A stretch of 64,000 nt of DNA. Source: Hymenobacter crusticola (lineage in GTDB: Bacteria; Bacteroidota; Bacteroidia; Cytophagales; Hymenobacteraceae). The position numbers and the translations under genes were made by a program. Below are positions 60,964-64,000 of this stretch, in pieces; the stretch's first letter is position 1, and each line of letters starts with the position of its first letter. The stretch covers positions 1 through 64,000 of the forward strand of contig NZ_MTSE01000004.1 of the NCBI RefSeq assembly GCF_002154225.1, in the 5' to 3' direction. Under the pieces are notes generated by a model, which was not told where the DNA came from, searched no databases, and saw only the letters and a list, made by a program, of their open reading frames with translations.

Positions 60964-62538
60964 CTACTGCCGACGTGCCCCCGACCTAGGTGCCGTGGCT
61001 TTCGGGGCGGGCGCCTGGCCTGGTGCCGGCTGAGGCGCAGGCGAACTGCCGCCACTTTGGTAGGTGAGCTCCAGCAAGCAGCCTTTGCAGCTGGTGCCCT
61101 GCGGATCTTCCTTCGAAGGCCCTGAGGTGACGGAGGAGCTATCCGTGGCCAGGTAGATTTTGGTGCCGTCGGGGGAGAAAGCTAGGTCGCGGTAGCGCAC
61201 GGGCGCCCGGAAGTAGGTGAGTGTGTCGCCCGTGACGCCGGTGCCGGCGGCGTTCAGTTGCAACCGAATGATCTTGCCGTGCTTAAGCGTGGGCAGCAGC
61301 AGCGAGTTTTGCCAGCCGGGAATGGCAGCGGCAGTATACACGGCTATGTTGCTGGGCGCCTCCGACGGCCACTCTGGCGCATCATGGTCGCCGTTGCGGG
61401 TCTTCACAAAAAGCTTATTCAGGAAGGCATTCGAGTTCGGGTACAGCGTCTTAATCGGGTCGCGGTAGTTGGCGCCGATGGCTTTCGCATTTTCGTTTTC
61501 GCTTTTGATAAACGGGTACGCCGTGTGCCACACGCCCGGCAAGCTCGCGTGATCTGAAACGCCGGCGGCTAGGCCATTGTAGTTGTTATCATTATAACCA
61601 ATGACCAGCGGGTGGCCGTAGTTTTTGCCGCGCTCAATGATATTTACTTCGTCGTCGGAGAAAGGGCCGTGCTCGGAGGAGTACAAATGGCCTACACCAC
61701 CAATAACAGCATACGCTAGCCCCTGCGGATTGCGGTTGCCGTACGCCCACACGGCGTTTTTGCGGGCAGCGGTAGAGAACGGATTGTCGTTGGGCACCCA
61801 CTGGTCGGCGGCGTTGGCATCAGCGTCGGGCTCTAGGTTGAAGCGCAAGATTTTGCCCTCGTAGTGGTTCGGCTGCTGGGCGTGGTTGGGGCGGCCGCCG
61901 TTGTCGAACTGGCCCGCACCTAGGTCGCCGATGCCGTAGAAGAGGTAGTCTTTGCCCTCGACGGGCGCAATAGCGAGGCGGCCGCCGTTGTGGTCGCTGC
62001 TGCCCGGAATGGTGTCGCACAGCGTGACGGGGTTACCTAGCTTTTGGGCCTGCGGGTTATACTCGTAACGCACAAGGCGCGTGGTAAAAATATAGCCGCC
62101 GTAGTTGGGTTTGCCTCCTTTGCCAGGCTGGTTAGCACCGGCAAAGCGGTAGAGATACACCAAGTACACGTAGGGCTTGCCTTGCAACAACTGCGGGTGC
62201 AGAGCCATGCCCATTAGGCCGCCCTGAGGCCAGGGTTTGCCGCCGTCGAGGCTGTCCGAAACTTTGTCGTAGCGCGGGAATTGCCGCTCCTTGGTAAGGT
62301 CGAGCAGTACCTGTTTGCTGCCATCGGCGGGGTTGATGCGGCTGACCCGGAAGCCTTTCGCTTCCGTAATCCAGAGGTAGTTGTCGGGGCCATAGGTGAC
62401 TTCCCACGGGTCGCTGAGCTGCCGCGCAATGATGCGGCGGCTGAAGACTTCCCCGCGCGGACCAGTTACCTGTTGGGCCGAGGCGCTTTGTAAAAGAAGA
62501 GCAAGTAAACCAACGAGGAGAATAAGCTTCTGAGGCAT
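60964..62538 (-). CDS. PQQ-dependent sugar dehydrogenase-like protein
   Basis: A 524-residue exported protein. A signal peptide (residues 1-~21, SASAQ) precedes a six-bladed beta-propeller of the soluble aldose/sorbosone dehydrogenase family. Motifs include DPWEVTYGPDNYLWITEAKGF and GGLMGMALHPQLL, HNGGRLAIAP, YGNRNPQGLAYA and SSEHGPFSDDEVNIIERGKNYGHP, the last carrying residues of the PQQ and calcium site. It likely oxidises sugars in the periplasm if PQQ is available; no pqq genes are in the window. The C-terminus is a Pro/Ala-rich tail. Confidence 0.88.
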   Translation of the reverse strand: MPQKLILLVGLLALLLQSASAQQVTGPRGEVFSRRIIARQLSDPWEVTYGPDNYLWITEAKGFRVSRINPADGSKQVLLDLTKERQFPRYDKVSDSLDGGKPWPQGGLMGMALHPQLLQGKPYVYLVYLYRFAGANQPGKGGKPNYGGYIFTTRLVRYEYNPQAQKLGNPVTLCDTIPGSSDHNGGRLAIAPVEGKDYLFYGIGDLGAGQFDNGGRPNHAQQPNHYEGKILRFNLEPDADANAADQWVPNDNPFSTAARKNAVWAYGNRNPQGLAYAVIGGVGHLYSSEHGPFSDDEVNIIERGKNYGHPLVIGYNDNNYNGLAAGVSDHASLPGVWHTAYPFIKSENENAKAIGANYRDPIKTLYPNSNAFLNKLFVKTRNGDHDAPEWPSEAPSNIAVYTAAAIPGWQNSLLLPTLKHGKIIRLQLNAAGTGVTGDTLTYFRAPVRYRDLAFSPDGTKIYLATDSSSVTSGPSKEDPQGTSCKGCLLELTYQSGGSSPAPQPAPGQAPAPKATAPRSGARRQ

Positions 62539-62899
62539 AAATTGAGTAAGTGAAATCCTGCACCGGTATCATTGAGCAAGCGACCAGCGCAACCTGCGTC
62601 CGTCGGTCGGGCGCCCTAGGCACCCAACCGGTTGCCGATAGAACGAAACGCAAGAAAGACAAGCGGGCACCTCGCTCGCCCCACCGCGCGCCGCCGACAA
62701 CCAGACCGGCAGCGTCCCAACCTAGGGCCGGAGTAGGAGCGAGTCGCGTCATTGTACCCCAAAAGGGCCCTATGTGTTGTTAGCGCTGAGCTTCAATTCG
62801 TCCAACAACCAAGTGCCTAAGCAGCCGTACTGCTAGGCAGTTAGCCTGACCGGCAGATCGGATAGGTGTGGCCTTATAAAAGCCGGAAAGTCAAAGCAT
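62539..62899. other. GC-rich non-coding stretch with dispersed repeat
   Basis: No gene is supported. Bases 62611-62639 (GCGCCCTAGGCACCCAACCG onward) resemble the inverse of 40631-40659. The stretch 62600-62735 also has partial internal symmetry (CCGGTTGCCGAT versus CCGACAACCAGACCGG). Confidence 0.45.
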
Positions 62900-63367
62900 A
62901 TGTGGGTTCTATTTTCCTTGTCGGCCGCGTTTCTGGCAGCTGTAGTGGTCACGTTGTCGAAAGCGGGCATCAAAAACGTTGATTCGAGCCTCGCTTTCGC
63001 TATCCAATCGGTCCTGATCCTGATTGTATCCTGGTCGGTGGTGATTTTCCAGGGAAATTTGCCCGACGTAACCCGCATCGAGCGCAAAGCCTGGATCTAT
63101 CTGGTCATAGCGGGCGTCATTACGTGCTTGTCGTCGCTGTGCTCGTTTTACGCGCTGAAGCTAGGTGCCGCTTCTCGTACGTCGTCGCTGGACAAAGTGT
63201 CGCTGGTTTTCTCCATCACACTGGCCGTCATTTTTCTGAAAGACAAAGTGAACTGGCAGCTCATTGTGGGCGCCTTGTTGATGGCTGCAGGTGCTATTTT
63301 CGTTGTTTTCTCCAGCGACATAACCAAAAAGGAGGAGAAGGCTCCGGCAAGCAACCAAGCACAATAA
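62900..63367 (+). CDS. Half-size EamA family transporter
   Basis: A 155-residue membrane protein with five helices and a charged tail (KKEEKAPASNQAQ). It is one EamA domain: SAAFLAAVVVTLSKAGIKNVDSS at the start, SFYALKLGAASRTSSLDKVS and LVFSITLAVIFLKDKVNW with the conserved Glu/Asp region, INPVI-like helix end. Classical DMT exporters have two such repeats, so this one should act as a dimer. Substrate unknown. Confidence 0.85.
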   Translation: MWVLFSLSAAFLAAVVVTLSKAGIKNVDSSLAFAIQSVLILIVSWSVVIFQGNLPDVTRIERKAWIYLVIAGVITCLSSLCSFYALKLGAASRTSSLDKVSLVFSITLAVIFLKDKVNWQLIVGALLMAAGAIFVVFSSDITKKEEKAPASNQAQ

Positions 63368-63435
63368 CACTGCCCCGCAGGAAAACATCAGGCTTGGTCG
63401 GGGAGTTGAATAGGTTCGAATCAGCTTCAACCCTC

Positions 63436-64000
63436 ATGAAAGCCTACAAACTGCACGCGCCCAAAAGCCTGGATAACTTCCAGCTAGGTGACTACGACGA
63501 ACCCACCATCCACGACAAACAAGTTAAGATTCAGGTAAAAGCCGTGTCGCTCAACTACCGCGATTGGGCCCTGGCTAATGGCTGGTTTGGCTACCCCGGC
63601 GAAAAGCTGCCGTTCATTCCCTTCAGCGACGCCGCCGGCTTAGTGACGGAAGTTGGCGCGGCCGTTACGAAGATTAAAGTAGGCGACCGAGTGGCCGTCA
63701 ACTTCTTTCCCGAGTGGCACGCTGGACCTTTCTCCCTCCAAAAAACGCGCTTCTCCCTAGGTGGCAGCACCGACGGCGTGCTAGCCGAATACGTAGCCTT
63801 CGACGAAGAATCGGTGGTGAAAGTGCCCGATTCATTTTCCTACGAAGAGGCCGCGTGTTTCCCCTGCGCGGGTGTTACGGCGTGGCACGCCCTCGCTATT
63901 CAGGCCCAACTCAAGCCCGGCGACACGGTGTTGCTGCAAGGCACGGGTGGCGTATCCATCTTTGGTTTGCAAATCGCTAAGCTGTTTGGTGCACAAGCCA
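63436..64000 (+). CDS. Zinc-type MDR alcohol dehydrogenase, 3' truncated
   Basis: The first 188 residues of a medium-chain dehydrogenase/reductase; the gene runs off the right edge. It begins MKAYKLHAPKSLDNFQLGDY; NYRDWALANGWF and FIPFSDAAGLVTEVGAAVTK are family elements, followed by VGDRVAVNFFPEWHAG, GGSTDGVLAEYVAFDEES and the start of the Rossmann fold LLQGTGGVSIFGLQIAKLFG. It belongs to the quinone-reductase-like NAD(P)-dependent branch. The substrate is not deducible. The previous EamA gene ends about 68 bases upstream. Confidence 0.85.
   Translation, partial: MKAYKLHAPKSLDNFQLGDYDEPTIHDKQVKIQVKAVSLNYRDWALANGWFGYPGEKLPFIPFSDAAGLVTEVGAAVTKIKVGDRVAVNFFPEWHAGPFSLQKTRFSLGGSTDGVLAEYVAFDEESVVKVPDSFSYEEAACFPCAGVTAWHALAIQAQLKPGDTVLLQGTGGVSIFGLQIAKLFGAQA

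Noticed and set aside
62132..62752. Minus-strand frame of ~206 codons overlapping the sugar dehydrogenase start
   Set aside because: It overlaps the dehydrogenase in another frame, has no domain and has an Arg/Pro/Ala-biased composition.

Overview
The window reads as chromosomal DNA of a Bacteroidota bacterium, most likely Hymenobacter or another member of the Hymenobacteraceae. The evidence is a BatA-type membrane protein, paired DUF4199 proteins, a menaquinone gene (menA), a GT3-type glycogen synthase, a short Rrf2/NsrR regulator next to flavohemoglobin, many TACCTTTG-like -7 promoter boxes close to start codons, and almost no Shine-Dalgarno sequences. No rRNA, tRNA, CRISPR array, transposase, integrase or phage gene is visible. 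Most genes look like ordinary housekeeping or accessory metabolism.

Layout. 0.3-5.7 kb: an AT-richer plus-strand block with BatA/vWA protein, two DUF4199 proteins, a GT2 and a GT4 glycosyltransferase. 5.8-14.7 kb: GT9 transferase, purB, a GT51 peptidoglycan transglycosylase with a long AsmA-like N-terminus, TerC, a coupled DPM1-like transferase/hemG pair, and a GmhB-like phosphatase. 14.8-17.1 kb: an AT-rich patch with an exostosin-like transferase, a gene-poor stretch, and two very small lipoproteins that are easily missed. 17.2-22.8 kb: arginine decarboxylase divergent from an arginase-family enzyme, a TlpA-like thioredoxin protein and an aldo/keto reductase. 22.9-30.2 kb: an NO-detoxification unit (Rrf2 regulator plus hmp, with matching palindromic operators), argS, LOG protein, glutathione peroxidase, menA and an AT-rich orphan. 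30.2-38.4 kb: DEAD-box helicase, Gfo/Idh/MocA oxidoreductase, a trpS/hypothetical/queuosine-precursor transporter cluster, rnz, a STAS protein and a DUF4198 protein. 38.5-42.7 kb: glycogen synthase and GH13 branching-type enzyme. 42.8-49 kb: two tandem DUF421 proteins with C-terminal zinc ribbons, a YfcC-type carrier, a GT39-like membrane transferase and a zinc-ribbon membrane protein. 49.4-54 kb: a Tat-exported oxidoreductase, a degenerate CZB-like protein, a PAS-only sensor and a CYP152-type P450 peroxygenase. 54.1-59.9 kb: ethanolamine permease, eutB and eutC, with eutB and eutC separated by about 2.1 kb of unrelated AT-rich genes. 59.9-64 kb: an exported hypothetical, a PQQ-type sugar dehydrogenase, a half-size EamA transporter and a truncated MDR alcohol dehydrogenase running off the edge.

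How the genes work together. Clear functional units are NO sensing and detoxification (23.3-25.1 kb), arginine/polyamine metabolism (17.2-19.9 kb), glycogen synthesis (38.5-42.7 kb) and ethanolamine uptake and cleavage (54.1-59.9 kb). Across the whole window CTAG-containing words (CCTAGG, GCTAGC) are strikingly common, and a family of REP-like intergenic palindromes recurs at six or more places, several in terminator positions. I do not see an obviously new multi-gene system. The best leads are the paired operators, the two small lipoproteins, the split eut locus, the zinc-ribbon DUF421 pair, the ligand-less CZB-like protein and the CTAG bias.
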